A DNA stretch of 64,000 bases from Butyrivibrio sp. INlla14. Its GTDB lineage: Bacteria > Bacillota > Clostridia > Lachnospirales > Lachnospiraceae. Positions within the stretch are counted from its first letter, which is position 1. Each line of letters begins with the position of its first letter. The notes under the pieces are model-generated. The model saw only the letters and a program-made list of their open reading frames with translations, had not been told where the DNA came from and made no database searches. Both the position numbers and the translations under genes were made by a program. Shown here in pieces: positions 43,851-53,400 of this stretch. The stretch spans positions 62,001 through 126,000 of the forward strand of contig NZ_FMVS01000005.1 in assembly GCF_900102515.1 (NCBI RefSeq), read 5' to 3'.

Positions 43851-45126
43851 TGTTCAACCTCCTTTGGTGTTTGCTCACTATTTTTCTCATTTTCTTGATT
43901 GATGCTTTGGGCTTGATCCGCTCCTGAAATGTGTTGTATGTATCGGTGTGCTTAAACCAGCCCATATATGAGAGCAGTGAGCTGGCATCTTTCCAGCACA
44001 CTTTCTCCTGTTTTGATATCTGAGCAGCTTTTCTGGTTGCTCTGAGCATTATGCTCTCCCGGATGATCGTTCTGTTTCGGTGAAATTCAAAGCCCATATA
44101 ATCAAGCGGCCTGCCGTGCAGCATGGTTTCCATTTCTATGGTTCCATGGTATTTCTCCAGGAGGGCATTTATCTGATGCTCTTTCCGGATCAGAACCTGC
44201 TCTGCAATGAAAATCTTTCTCTTTTTCTTGTGCATCTTGCATTTATGCTTGATTTTCATAGCACTCAGATCCCCATCCAGCTGTTGCAGTTCTCTCAATG
44301 TGCTGCACATTATGGCCGCCTCCCTGCTTTCATATTCAAGCCTGAATACCTGCCAATTTCCTTTCATGTGCAGATTGAAATTACCTATCAGGTAATCTTG
44401 TATTGCCCTCACCGCTTTATGGATCTCTTTCTTGCTTGCGCCGAAAATCACGATATCATCCATGTACCTGGTCATATATTTGATGTGCAGCTCCTCTTTG
44501 ATGTAATGATCAAGAGGTTGCAGGAGAAAGTTTGCAAACCACTGTGATGTGTAGAATCCCAGCGGCAAGCCCATCTCACATGCATCAATCAGTATTTCCA
44601 AAAGATCTCTGATCTCTCCCGGCCGGATCTTTTTCCGGATCCAGCTCCTTAAGATCTCATGATCAACGGATTGAAAGAAATGCCGGATATCCATCTTTCC
44701 TATGATCCGGGTGTTCTTTTCATCTGTCCGGATCCATTTCTCAATCACTTTCTTTCCCATATGTGCTCCTCTGCCAGGTACAGATCCAAGCACATAAATA
44801 TACATGCCGTGCAGAACTGCATCCTTTATTGCATCCACTGCAATGTGATGTATGATCTGCTCCGGCATGTAATCAGGTTTCAGTATTTCTCTCTGTTTGT
44901 GTGGCCCTCTCTCATTTATGATGCATGAGCTGTGCTTTCTCGGCTTGATTTTGCCGTGCACCATATCCTGCTCATACTTGGTGATCTGCTCAATGCTTTT
45001 CTCCATATCGGAGAGCACCCTGGCCACATCTGCTCTATTCCTCTTTCCTTTGGATGGTTTCAGAATGGCCGCTTGTACTCTGTCATGAGAGATTGCCTCA
45101 TCATCCGCTATTCTAAAACTTTTCAT
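43798..45126 (-). CDS. Diversity-generating retroelement reverse transcriptase
   Basis: 442 residues. RT motifs: PGRGAHMGKKVIEKWI (~117-132), catalytic Asp in MDIRHFFQSVDHEIL (~145-159), the DGR hallmark LGFYTSQ (189-195, in place of QGxxxSP), catalytic YMDD (221-224), KGNWQVF (~255-261) and GRPLDYMGFEF (338-348, the FLGY position). In most DGR RTs KGNWQVF is followed almost at once by the FLGY block. Here ~75 basic, helical residues intervene. It copies the template-repeat RNA with errors at adenines, and the product replaces the variable repeat of the tail protein at 45506-47059. TR and VR lie just upstream. Confidence 0.93.
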   Translation of the reverse strand: MKSFRIADDEAISHDRVQAAILKPSKGKRNRADVARVLSDMEKSIEQITKYEQDMVHGKIKPRKHSSCIINERGPHKQREILKPDYMPEQIIHHIAVDAIKDAVLHGMYIYVLGSVPGRGAHMGKKVIEKWIRTDEKNTRIIGKMDIRHFFQSVDHEILRSWIRKKIRPGEIRDLLEILIDACEMGLPLGFYTSQWFANFLLQPLDHYIKEELHIKYMTRYMDDIVIFGASKKEIHKAVRAIQDYLIGNFNLHMKGNWQVFRLEYESREAAIMCSTLRELQQLDGDLSAMKIKHKCKMHKKKRKIFIAEQVLIRKEHQINALLEKYHGTIEMETMLHGRPLDYMGFEFHRNRTIIRESIMLRATRKAAQISKQEKVCWKDASSLLSYMGWFKHTDTYNTFQERIKPKASIKKMRKIVSKHQRRLNNADHMEECNRMPAKQAG

Positions 45127-45282
45127 TCAGGTTCTTCTTTCTTATCGCCTCAGGGCTGGTGGGTTTTCACTTACTGAGCCCTGCCTTTATCGGCATGATT
45201 TCCACTGGTTAGATGTGTTTCAACATCCTGAGGTGTAGGAAAATGGTGGGTTTGGTTAAATCTTCCATTATTGATAAGAATG

Positions 45283-45386
45283 GGGCAGCCCCGATGTTCC
45301 AGTTGGTATTCGACACAAGATTGTTCAAATTCACAGCAGAACCACCGACATGCAAACCATTGTTGCAGTTGCCGCCGACAATCGCA
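45283..45386 (-). repeat. DGR template repeat (TR)
   Basis: 104 bp aligned without gaps to the VR at 45532-45635 (constant offset 249). Fourteen mismatches, all at plus-strand T, i.e. coding-strand A (45295, 45297, 45298, 45310, 45321, 45322, 45330, 45331, 45351, 45360, 45361, 45364, 45369, 45382). None occur at the other three bases. The region has 22 such adenines, so 14 of 22 are changed. Many lie in AAC/AAT codons, the usual bias of TRs. Confidence 0.97.
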
Positions 45387-45477
45387 CCGGGAACACCGGC
45401 CAAGGCCTAAGGCACCCACCATCTCCCCTATAAAATTATTTCAAATGATTTACTTTCCTGTTACCTTTCAAGTATTA

Positions 45478-45493
45478 CCGGGGAGTGCCCCGG
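45478..45493 (-). other. GC-rich hairpin/cruciform downstream of the VR
   Basis: CCGGGG-CACT-CCCCGG, a perfect 6-bp stem with a 4-base loop, about 40 bp beyond the end of the VR. In BPP-1 a GC-rich hairpin with a tetraloop in the same place promotes recognition of the target; the same role is inferred. Confidence 0.6.
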
Positions 45494-45501
45494 ATCCCCC
45501 G

Positions 45502-45514
45502 GCCGCTATGCGGC
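45502..45514 (-). other. Second short hairpin over the target-gene stop codon
   Basis: GCCGC-ATA-GCGGC, 5-bp stem and 3-base loop, spanning the TAG stop of the DGR target gene. It lies between the VR and the larger hairpin. Confidence 0.45.
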
Positions 45515-47059
45515 AGGCTGTTCACAAGAAAGGGCAGCCCCGACGGCCCAGTTGGTATCCGACACAAGAGCGTTCAAAGCCACAGCAGAACCACCGACAC
45601 GCAAACCAGCGTCGCAGCTGCCGCCGACAAACGCATAATCCACCTGGCTGGCATTATACCAACCACCATCACAGGTATAAGTGGAATCTGATCCGGAGCA
45701 TACAACAGGCAATCTGCCGTTTTCCGTCATTTTGGTTTGATTGACATATCCACCATTTGTGCCGCTCATGCTCACACCGGTATTGGTGTATCCGCTGCCA
45801 TCTGTGTTATATGTGGGATACATCTTTGTTCTGATCGTGCCGGATACATACATCAGGCCTGCGATTCTCTCCCAAATATTGCCCCACCAGTTCTCAATGT
45901 GGAATACCTTTACCACATCCCTGTTTGCATTGGTTCCATAGAACTGGCCTTTTGCGGAACCATATCCGGTTGCAAGGTAATTGGGTGAACTTGATGAGCC
46001 GCCTGTATGATATCCATATCCAAAGGATTCCTGGAAATTGTCTGATCTGCTCATGAGGATCAGGAGCATATTGATCAGATTGCGCTGGCTCCAGGATCTT
46101 GTATACCACAGAGAGCCATTTGCTCTTGAGTATGTGATCTCATTTGTTCCGGTTTGGCTCACCATAGGGGTTAATCCCTTAATGGATCTTGCTTTGCTGC
46201 TGTTCAATGCACTCTCAAAGCATGAGAGCCAAATATAATCCATTACAGTGCCATCAGATCTCATGTGAGCATATGCCTTGTAATCCTCATCCAGCTGAAT
46301 ATTGCAGATATTGCAGTATTCATAATTGGAATCCTCCCACTGCTTGAGGTATACAAGAGGGATCTTGGCCATTGCATTGCCATCATATGAGAGATTTGAT
46401 ACATCTGATGCTGTGCCATCCAGTTTCTTGGTGTAATCGTTAGGATCAAGCTCATAATCAGCTGTACCATCAGATTTCACCATATATGGCTTGTTTTCTG
46501 TCACAAACCAAAAATTGGCAAATGAGCCATAATCAAATGCGCCGGTTGAAAGGTTTACCTTTGCAGGAGTGAGCCCCACTGCCTGCTCCGTGTATGTTAC
46601 CCTTGTGGCCGGGTTTGAATCGTTCTTATCGATCTTGAATCCAAGGAGAACATATGCCTTTGGTGTGGCCGTTCTCTGATTTGCCCTGTTGCGGTTCACA
46701 GCTCCCTGATCTGAATAAGGGAAACATGCGAATGTATAAGGCTGATCATTGGTGAGGTTATCAACCACAAAAGGAGTGGATGAATACTGCCCCGGTGTGG
46801 TGCAATCCAAAAGGAGTGTGCCATCATTCTCATCCTCAATAGGATCCTCTCCTGCTTTCATCACCAGCTTTACACCCTTAACAGAGCTGATTGTTTGGGC
46901 TGTGTTCGTTTCCGGATTCAATACCTTGGTATCATTGGGCTCCGTGAATGTGATCTTTACCTGCCCATCTCCTACCTGGCAGGAAAATGCTGCCATGTTA
47001 TCCGGTGCAATGCCTGCCTGGATATTATCGATTACATATTGCGCCTCAGGCCAACTCAT
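45506..47059 (-). CDS. DGR target: phage receptor-binding/tail-fibre protein with C-terminal variable domain
   Basis: 517 residues. About 20-125 is a fibronectin-III-like module (FSCQVGDGQVKITFTEP ... PYTFACFPYSDQGAVNRNRA). About 220-517 is a formylglycine-generating-enzyme/C-type-lectin-like domain of the kind diversified by DGRs (WLSCFESALN, RNLINMLLILMSRSDN, VFHIENWWGNIWERIAGL, CDGGWYNASQVDYAFVGG). The variable repeat covers residues ~475-509, close to the C terminus, where the ligand-binding face lies in Mtd/TvpA-type folds. Compared with the TR translation nine residues are altered, mostly template Asn to Ala, Asp or Ser. It should bind the host surface, and the DGR would switch its specificity. 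Confidence 0.92.
   Translation of the reverse strand: MSWPEAQYVIDNIQAGIAPDNMAAFSCQVGDGQVKITFTEPNDTKVLNPETNTAQTISSVKGVKLVMKAGEDPIEDENDGTLLLDCTTPGQYSSTPFVVDNLTNDQPYTFACFPYSDQGAVNRNRANQRTATPKAYVLLGFKIDKNDSNPATRVTYTEQAVGLTPAKVNLSTGAFDYGSFANFWFVTENKPYMVKSDGTADYELDPNDYTKKLDGTASDVSNLSYDGNAMAKIPLVYLKQWEDSNYEYCNICNIQLDEDYKAYAHMRSDGTVMDYIWLSCFESALNSSKARSIKGLTPMVSQTGTNEITYSRANGSLWYTRSWSQRNLINMLLILMSRSDNFQESFGYGYHTGGSSSSPNYLATGYGSAKGQFYGTNANRDVVKVFHIENWWGNIWERIAGLMYVSGTIRTKMYPTYNTDGSGYTNTGVSMSGTNGGYVNQTKMTENGRLPVVCSGSDSTYTCDGGWYNASQVDYAFVGGSCDAGLRVGGSAVALNALVSDTNWAVGAALSCEQPAA
45532..45635 (-). repeat. DGR variable repeat (VR)
   Basis: Copy of the TR at 45283-45386, located at the 3' end of the target gene. 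Its 3' end in the coding sense (45532-45543, GGGGCTGCCC-type) is invariant and GC-rich, as expected of the initiation-of-mutagenic-homology site. Homology ends at 45636 with the first non-adenine mismatch. Confidence 0.96.
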
Positions 47060-47445
47060 AACTGTACCTCCTCTGTAATTGTTCTGTTTGCATTGTTGAA
47101 TGTTGTTGTTTTGGTGCCGATTACCGAATTATCAGCATTCTTAAGTGTTTCTGTTACCACTCTGTTTCCGTTTGCATCTCTGCTGAATACAGTTACTTTC
47201 TGCCTGTTATTGGCATCTGTTTCTGCCACTGTGCTGTGATCAGCTGAGAATACTGTTGTGGATGCCGTGAATCCCTGGATAGCTGCACACAGCTGGTTGT
47301 ACTCAAGTGCTCCAAAATCTGTGCCCTGCTGCCGGTATTCGGTTTCATCCTGGAATGATTGAGTGCCATCTCCATTGATGGATACGGAGAATTTTCTCTG
47401 CCCATCAAAATCATCATCCACAGCGTTCATGGGTAATACCATCAT
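47056..47445 (-). CDS. Phage tail/fibre-associated protein
   Basis: 129 residues, beta-rich (GQRKFSVSINGDGTQSFQD ... VTVFSRDANGNRVVTETLKNADNSVIGTKTTTFNN). It overlaps the DGR target by 4 bp (ATGA), so the two are translationally coupled. This suggests a partner or base of the fibre. No family recognised. GGAGGATGAGGAT precedes the ATG. Confidence 0.65.
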   Translation of the reverse strand: MMVLPMNAVDDDFDGQRKFSVSINGDGTQSFQDETEYRQQGTDFGALEYNQLCAAIQGFTASTTVFSADHSTVAETDANNRQKVTVFSRDANGNRVVTETLKNADNSVIGTKTTTFNNANRTITEEVQL

Positions 47446-47858
47446 ATCCTCATCCTCCTTGCTCCGAACCGGAATGAAAGCCGGAACTTTCCGGCCTTTA
47501 TCCTGTTCAAATTGTTGTAAATATTTAAGGTTGCGCTCTCAATTCTGTTGAGATCTGCATAGCCTATAAACTTACCATTGTCCTCATACACTGTTTTGGT
47601 ACCAATGCTCACAGGGTATGTGTTTTCCACAATGATCTCCAGGTTATCTGCAAGGGTGTTGATCTCATCTGCATATGGGTAATCACTCCTTGTTTTATCA
47701 TTCCCCATATCGATAATGGAGAATGGCAGATATACCTCTTTGGCCAGCTCTTTCAGATACTCAATGTTTCCTTTGATCCGGTTGTAATCCGTGTATTCAA
47801 AGAAATCACCCTCTGTTTCGCTGCGCCAAGCCCAATCTGTTTTTGGTGTCTGCCACAT
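47442..47858 (-). CDS. Phage tail protein of unknown family
   Basis: About 138 residues. Contains WRSETEGDFFEYTDYNRIKGNIEYLKELA and a similar later segment YEDNGKFIGYADLNRIESATLNIYNNLNRI, suggesting an internal duplication of a 'DxNRI' helical unit. The start is the ATG of a TGATG overlap with the upstream tail gene. Probably part of the distal tail or fibre attachment. Confidence 0.65.
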   Translation of the reverse strand: MWQTPKTDWAWRSETEGDFFEYTDYNRIKGNIEYLKELAKEVYLPFSIIDMGNDKTRSDYPYADEINTLADNLEIIVENTYPVSIGTKTVYEDNGKFIGYADLNRIESATLNIYNNLNRIKAGKFRLSFRFGARRMRI

Positions 47859-50083
47859 CACATTTTCCTCCTTGCCGTTATCTTTCCGGATATAGATCCG
47901 TTGTAGCTGGTTTCCACATCCTCAAGCCTGATCATGAGGCTTTCGACATATTGGCTCTCAAGGTATGTGAGATCATTCACCTCCAGTGCAGGATCTCCTC
48001 TGAACTTAAGCTCATACTCATTGCCTGCTGCATAATACTCTCCAACCCACTCAACCAGGTTCTGTGCATCTGTCTCAGAGCTTATCAGCGGATTATCCCA
48101 GGATTGTATCTTGCCCTTATTGTTCAGGGTTACTGCCTTGATTGCCGTTGATATGCCAAATTCATAGCCTCTCACTGTGAGTGTTACCTTGATTGGTACC
48201 GCCGGAGGATTGGATATCCTTACCTTGCACCAGTATGTTCTCTGCTCGATCACCTCAGCTCCTACATCAACCTCCTCACCATCCACTACACAGGCCACTG
48301 TGAGCCCATGCACTGCATTTGAGAATGAAAACTCATAATCTGTTGGTACCAGCGGAGTATCTATCTCCTCCTGGGTGAGATCCTTGAGCTCTGTTCCCGG
48401 TGTGTATATGGTCCTTGTTACCCTCATCTCTTTCACCTTTTCCAGCCTCTTTCCGGTTGGTGGTGAAAACAGATCATCATATGTGATCGTGTAATCCGTT
48501 GCCTCTCCAAATTCCACCCTCATAAGATGGATCCTGTTGAGCGGCTTTGCCTCTGTGAACTCTATCTCTATCCGGTCCACATCCACAAAATCATATTTGA
48601 CTATGGTAACAGCTGAGATGCTCTTGCTCTTATATGTGGCCACCCTTTCTCCATCCCGGTATGTACGGAGTACAAACTTTTTAGGTATGGCATGGCCAAA
48701 ATACAATGTAATATTGTGAAAAGTGTATGCAGATTCCATGGAGAGTGTAACAACCGGATTCTCCGGGAATGTTCCATCCTCTCCGGATATGGCCTGGCTG
48801 ATAAATCCACACTGCACATATTGCGCCTGCTGCCGTGGCAGGAAATACTGTGCTCCGTTTGTCCTGGCAAAATTCGTTTCATATGCAGCATATTCATGCC
48901 TGCTCTCATTCTCCAGGAGCTTTGTTGCATCTGAGTATTCGGTTTCTGCATTGGCACTGGCCTCAATATCCGGCAAGAATGATGATTTTATCATCAGGAT
49001 TCCATCTGCACTCTGCATCAGTACGCTCCTGCCTGCATTTGCTATCAGCTGGAGGCACTGCTTGTGAGATACTGCCGGGAGAGGATTCTGCACTGTGATG
49101 TTCTTGAGGTATGGATCTATCCAATACTCATCTGCTGAGATATTGGCATCCTCAAACACATCCACGGCCAAATCATAGAGGGATATGCCCTCAGGCCGGT
49201 ATTCCCCTCTCTTGTACTCATCATCCATGTATTCAAACTTATCAACAGCTGAGAACTTGGCTGTGGTATCATCTGCGCTCCACTCCTGCATATACAGTGT
49301 GGCTCCCTTGAACCATTCAATAGTTCCATCATCCAGGCCATATCCCCAATATACTTTCAGCTCCTGCCCGGTCTCCACATAGTTGATTGCACTATCCTCA
49401 TTGTCAACATTGTAGTATTTATCCATGTTTTCAATGGTTACTGTGAAATCTATGGTTGGCAGATTCTCTGCAATCGGTGAAATGGTGCTTGATAGCTTTG
49501 CACTGATGATCTTGTTATCATCAAATTCAAGGCCTATACCACAGGTGAACTGCTCCAAGCGGAACCTTGTTTCTCCTCTGCTCATTTCCAGGGCTGTGAT
49601 GGTCATATATGTGATCTCATCAAAGGTATCCTCTGTTGCAAATTCTTTGCTGTTATTCTCATATTCTGCCTGCCCTTGTTCGGTTGTGATCATGAGCCTT
49701 GTGGGCCATGATTTGCCAAATTTCAGGGTTATGCCCTTAAGGCTTACTGTATCCTCTGTGTTGAATCTCACTGTGATGGATGGATGCTCACTCACAAGGG
49801 CATTGGTAACAGCTCCCTGCTGGAAATACGTTCCATTTTTAGGCAGGAAATACACGCTGCCATCAAGAGAGTTCCAATTTTCCTCATAAGTTGCATAGAT
49901 TTTGGATACTTTATCATCACTCAGAGGAGCTTTGATATCAGAGTATGGTGCAAAATCACCCTCCTGAACCTCAGCTCCTCTTTGTGCAGCCTGGTTGATC
50001 AGGCCCATGCTTAATCTCATATAAGACTTATTCCGGGCAGGCTTTTGCATCTGTTCTCTGTATTCTGTACTTACATACTGCAT
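47858..50083 (-). CDS. Large distal-tail/baseplate protein
   Basis: 741 residues. Two related beta-sandwich-like segments, about 66-183 and 400-525, share a YFLPxxxxxY...G pattern followed by ITL-FG, and resemble discoidin/carbohydrate-binding folds. Between them is a region typical of phage tail proteins (SAKLSSTISPIAENLPTIDFTVTIENMDKYY, AVSHKQCLQLIANAGRSVLMQSADGILMI). A C-terminal domain with DLTQEEIDTPLVPTDYEFSFSN follows. It is likely the tail-tip or Tal-like protein carrying the fibre, and is coupled to the next gene by TGATG. Confidence 0.75.
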   Translation of the reverse strand: MQYVSTEYREQMQKPARNKSYMRLSMGLINQAAQRGAEVQEGDFAPYSDIKAPLSDDKVSKIYATYEENWNSLDGSVYFLPKNGTYFQQGAVTNALVSEHPSITVRFNTEDTVSLKGITLKFGKSWPTRLMITTEQGQAEYENNSKEFATEDTFDEITYMTITALEMSRGETRFRLEQFTCGIGLEFDDNKIISAKLSSTISPIAENLPTIDFTVTIENMDKYYNVDNEDSAINYVETGQELKVYWGYGLDDGTIEWFKGATLYMQEWSADDTTAKFSAVDKFEYMDDEYKRGEYRPEGISLYDLAVDVFEDANISADEYWIDPYLKNITVQNPLPAVSHKQCLQLIANAGRSVLMQSADGILMIKSSFLPDIEASANAETEYSDATKLLENESRHEYAAYETNFARTNGAQYFLPRQQAQYVQCGFISQAISGEDGTFPENPVVTLSMESAYTFHNITLYFGHAIPKKFVLRTYRDGERVATYKSKSISAVTIVKYDFVDVDRIEIEFTEAKPLNRIHLMRVEFGEATDYTITYDDLFSPPTGKRLEKVKEMRVTRTIYTPGTELKDLTQEEIDTPLVPTDYEFSFSNAVHGLTVACVVDGEEVDVGAEVIEQRTYWCKVRISNPPAVPIKVTLTVRGYEFGISTAIKAVTLNNKGKIQSWDNPLISSETDAQNLVEWVGEYYAAGNEYELKFRGDPALEVNDLTYLESQYVESLMIRLEDVETSYNGSISGKITARRKM

Positions 50084-50091
50084 ATGCCCTC

Positions 50092-50460
50092 CTACATCTC
50101 AATGAAATTTACCTTGAAATTCTTATATACCGGCTGCCCATTCTCATAGCAGTACACCGGTGTGTTTCTGTCACCGGCATACATGGAAAGAGATCCTCTG
50201 CCTCCGGTGTCAGCAATGAAATAGGATACATTCAGATCAAATTTCTTTTTGATGGCATTTCTGATGATCATATACTGGTCCGGCCGGAGCAAATTCCAAG
50301 AGCACTCCAGCTTGTGCACATCCTCTCTGATCATCTGTGCCACCATCTTTCCTTTGGCATTTCTCTCTGAATCAGAGATATCATAATCCGATTGATCCAT
50401 CTTTGATGGTTCAGGGAGGGATACTCCCTCAACCACCAATATGTTTGATATCTTGGCCAT
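50092..50460 (-). CDS. Phage tail protein, DUF6711-like
   Basis: 122 residues. Contains VVEGVSLPEPSKMDQSDYDISDSERNAKGKMVAQMIREDVHKLECSWNLLRPDQY, typical of small tail proteins that follow the tape measure in Firmicute siphophages; the domain name is given from memory. Probably a tail-tip or distal-tail adaptor between tape measure and baseplate. Confidence 0.7.
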   Translation of the reverse strand: MAKISNILVVEGVSLPEPSKMDQSDYDISDSERNAKGKMVAQMIREDVHKLECSWNLLRPDQYMIIRNAIKKKFDLNVSYFIADTGGRGSLSMYAGDRNTPVYCYENGQPVYKNFKVNFIEM

Positions 50461-50473
50461 GGATTCTCCCTCC

Positions 50474-53400
50474 TTATGTTGCAGGTACCGGTTTCATATC
50501 GTAACCGGTACGCTTTTTGTACTTATCGATCTGTGTTACAAGTGTCTTTCCGTCCAGCTCAACCACTGTGGTGTGCTCGGTCTCTCCTCCCTGGGTGTTC
50601 TCTATCGCACCAATAATATTGATTGATAGAATCTCAGCCAGTTTGGATGCAATGGCATCAATCCATCCGGTATTTCTCTCAAGCGGCACAATAGCCTCTT
50701 TTCCTGCCTCTCCTGCAATGAGAGGTGTTGCTCCGTCTACAATACCGCCTGTTGCCAATCTTGGCAGGGATACTGTTGAGAGCTTTGGTATTGAGAATCC
50801 AAATGTTTTGCCACCAAACTCCGGTACCCAATCCGGGATATCAAAGCTCAGGCCATTCAGTGCATCAATTACCTTATTCACACCGCCAACCACTGCATTG
50901 GCCATACTCTCAATGCCTCCGATAATGGAGTTGATCACACTCTTTATTGAGCTCCACATTGAATTGAATATGGTTACAACAGTATTTTTCAGGCTGGTCC
51001 ATGTGTTACTCCATATTGTCTTTATGGAGCTAAGAGCTGTTGAAAGTCCGTTCTTAATGCCCTGCATCACTGTGGTGATGGCTGTTTTAATGGCATTGAA
51101 TATGGTTATCACCACGGATTTGATTGCATTGAATATTGTGGAGAAAAATCCATATATTGCCTGCAATGCAGCTACCACTATTCCGGAGATGGTTTGCAGG
51201 ATCAGGCTGATAAATGCAGATATGGCACTTAGGATGCCCTCTACAATCTGCTCAATGCCTTTCCATGCCCTCTCCCAATCTCCTGTGAATATTCCCACAA
51301 TGAAATTGATAATGCCGGTTATAACCTCAATGAGGCCGCCTATCAGGTCACAGATAAAGCCAAATACCGCCTGCACTGTGCTCCATATGGTCTCTAATAC
51401 CGGCAATACCTTAGGCAGTACATTTGCTATGATCCAATCAATGAGAGGCTTTAGTACACCCTCCCAAAGGGCTTTCAGTGCATCACCCACAACAGCTGCA
51501 AATTCAAGAATCCTATCCACAAGAGGGCTCACATGCTGCTGCATAACCTCCTGGAACTGTGCTCCCAGCTCAGCAAGAACCGGCTGCACACTGCCATTCC
51601 AAAATTCAAGGAACTTGGCCGCCGTGTCGGATAATCCTCCGGCTATTGAATCAAACAGCGGAGCAAAATGCTCATCATATACTGCATTGAATCCATCCAC
51701 GAACTGATCCACAACATCCTTTATGGATCCGGTAACAGTTTCAAATACACTCAGGATGCCCTCAAGGGCTGTTTTGATCTCCTCCTGGTTATCAATGAAA
51801 GGCCTTGTGAACACATCCAGGATATCCCTGGTTGCCTTTCCTGTGATCTCCTGCACACCCATGTATGCATCAGCAAATATGCCAATGAGGTTGGCTGTTA
51901 CCTGCTGCCCGGTGTCACTACCGAACACTGAGAATATGTTGGCAGCAGCCTGGGCAAAGTTTCCGGAGATTTCTGCGATCGATCCGGAGATATCAAACAT
52001 TGTGATGAGATGCTGCTTTATCCTGTCGGTGTTCTGTTCCAAATACTTGGCCACACCGCCCACCAGGTTGATTGCAATCGTGATACCTATTGCTGCAATG
52101 GCTCCGGTGATCTGCCCCAGCGCATATGCCCATTTATCCATGCAATCATTTGCAGCTTTTAATACTCCGGGATCCGTCCATATATCGATCAGGCTCTTTT
52201 TGATGCTTGCTATGGCATTCTTAAGAGGCTCAAGGGTTACATCTCCCATTCCGGCCTTAAAGCCTTTCATGAACAGATCTCTGAGCTCTTTGAGCCTATC
52301 AATCAGTTTCTGCAATACCGGATTGAGTTCATCATCTGTTTCGGTTGCGGTTTCATCCACCAATCCGGGGATATCTCCAGCACCTCCAAGATCTTCTCCT
52401 CCACCGCCTCCGGAGCTATCTGCTGCCTTTGTCAGTGAATTGATCTCATCAAACTTGCCAAGGCCGTGGAATGCCTCCTCTGCTTTCTTAGCGGCACCGC
52501 CTGCTGCCTTTGTGGCTCCTGTGAGTGCATTTGCATTATCAGCTGCTCCTCCCAGTGATGTTTGAATGTTTCCGGTTGATGTGCTGGCAGATTTGCCGCT
52601 CTTTCCGGTTATGATCTCGGTGAATCTCTTGAATGCATCCGCTGCCACCTGCAATTTTGCAATAAGCATATTCAGCACTCTGATCACCGGTGTAAATACA
52701 TTTATAAGCCCCTGGCCAATGGTTGCCTTGAGGGATTCAAAGCGGAGCTGGAGGATCCTTGTTTGGTTTGCCCAGCTGTCTGATGTTCTTGCAAAGTCTC
52801 CCTGGGCATCAGCTGTTACCTTGAGCAGATAGTTATATCTGAGGAGTGCCTGCTCCTGCTGTGTCATGGAATTGTAGCTCTTTGTGATTCCCTGGGATAA
52901 TGCATATGCCTCCAGGTTGGCCACAGAGAGATTTATACCTAACTGCTTGAGCGGTTCTGTTTCTCCGGATATTCCTGATCTGAGCTTTGCAAAGGCTGTA
53001 TCTGAATCCAGGTTGTAGAATGATGCCATATCACCGGCAAGCCCTGCCAGCTGTGTGCTCATCTCCTCCAGCTTGTTTCCTGTGATGCCCATACTCTTAA
53101 GCATGGCACCCATTGTGGATGTGTACTGCTTGGCGGCCAATTCAGACAATCCAAACTGCTCCGCTGCATTCTTTGCAAAATCCTCTATGGTTTTATTCCC
53201 GGCTCCAAAGGTTACATCAACAACATTCTGAACCTCCTCAAGGTCTGATCCCAAATTGATGCAGGCTTTTCCAAAATTCACCAGGGCAGCAACAGAAAAT
53301 GCGATACCAACCACTTTTCCGATAGCTCCAAGCACTCCCTTAATCTTGCCGATAGAGGAGTTTACCTTGGATACTGTGGAATTGGTTTGGTTCTGCACTT

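Larger units (their letters stand above)
45127..45505 (-). other. Non-coding DGR region: template RNA gene and VR-flanking hairpins
   Basis: 379 bp between the target-gene stop and the RT start. It contains the template repeat (45283-45386) and, next to the VR end, two GC-rich hairpins. Short reading frames here mirror the TR and are not proposed as genes. The TR-containing RNA is expected to extend on both sides of the repeat, and its 3' part may run into the RT gene as in Bordetella phage BPP-1. Confidence 0.8.

Noticed and set aside
45171..45422. Short frames over the TR (83, 64 and 65 residues)
   Set aside because: They are translations of the DGR template repeat and its flanks; the region is explained as non-coding template RNA.
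50517..51707. 396-residue plus-strand frame inside the tape-measure gene, and a similar one at 51723-52565
   Set aside because: Antisense shadows of the hydrophobic repeat-rich tape-measure coding sequence, without ribosome sites or domain features.
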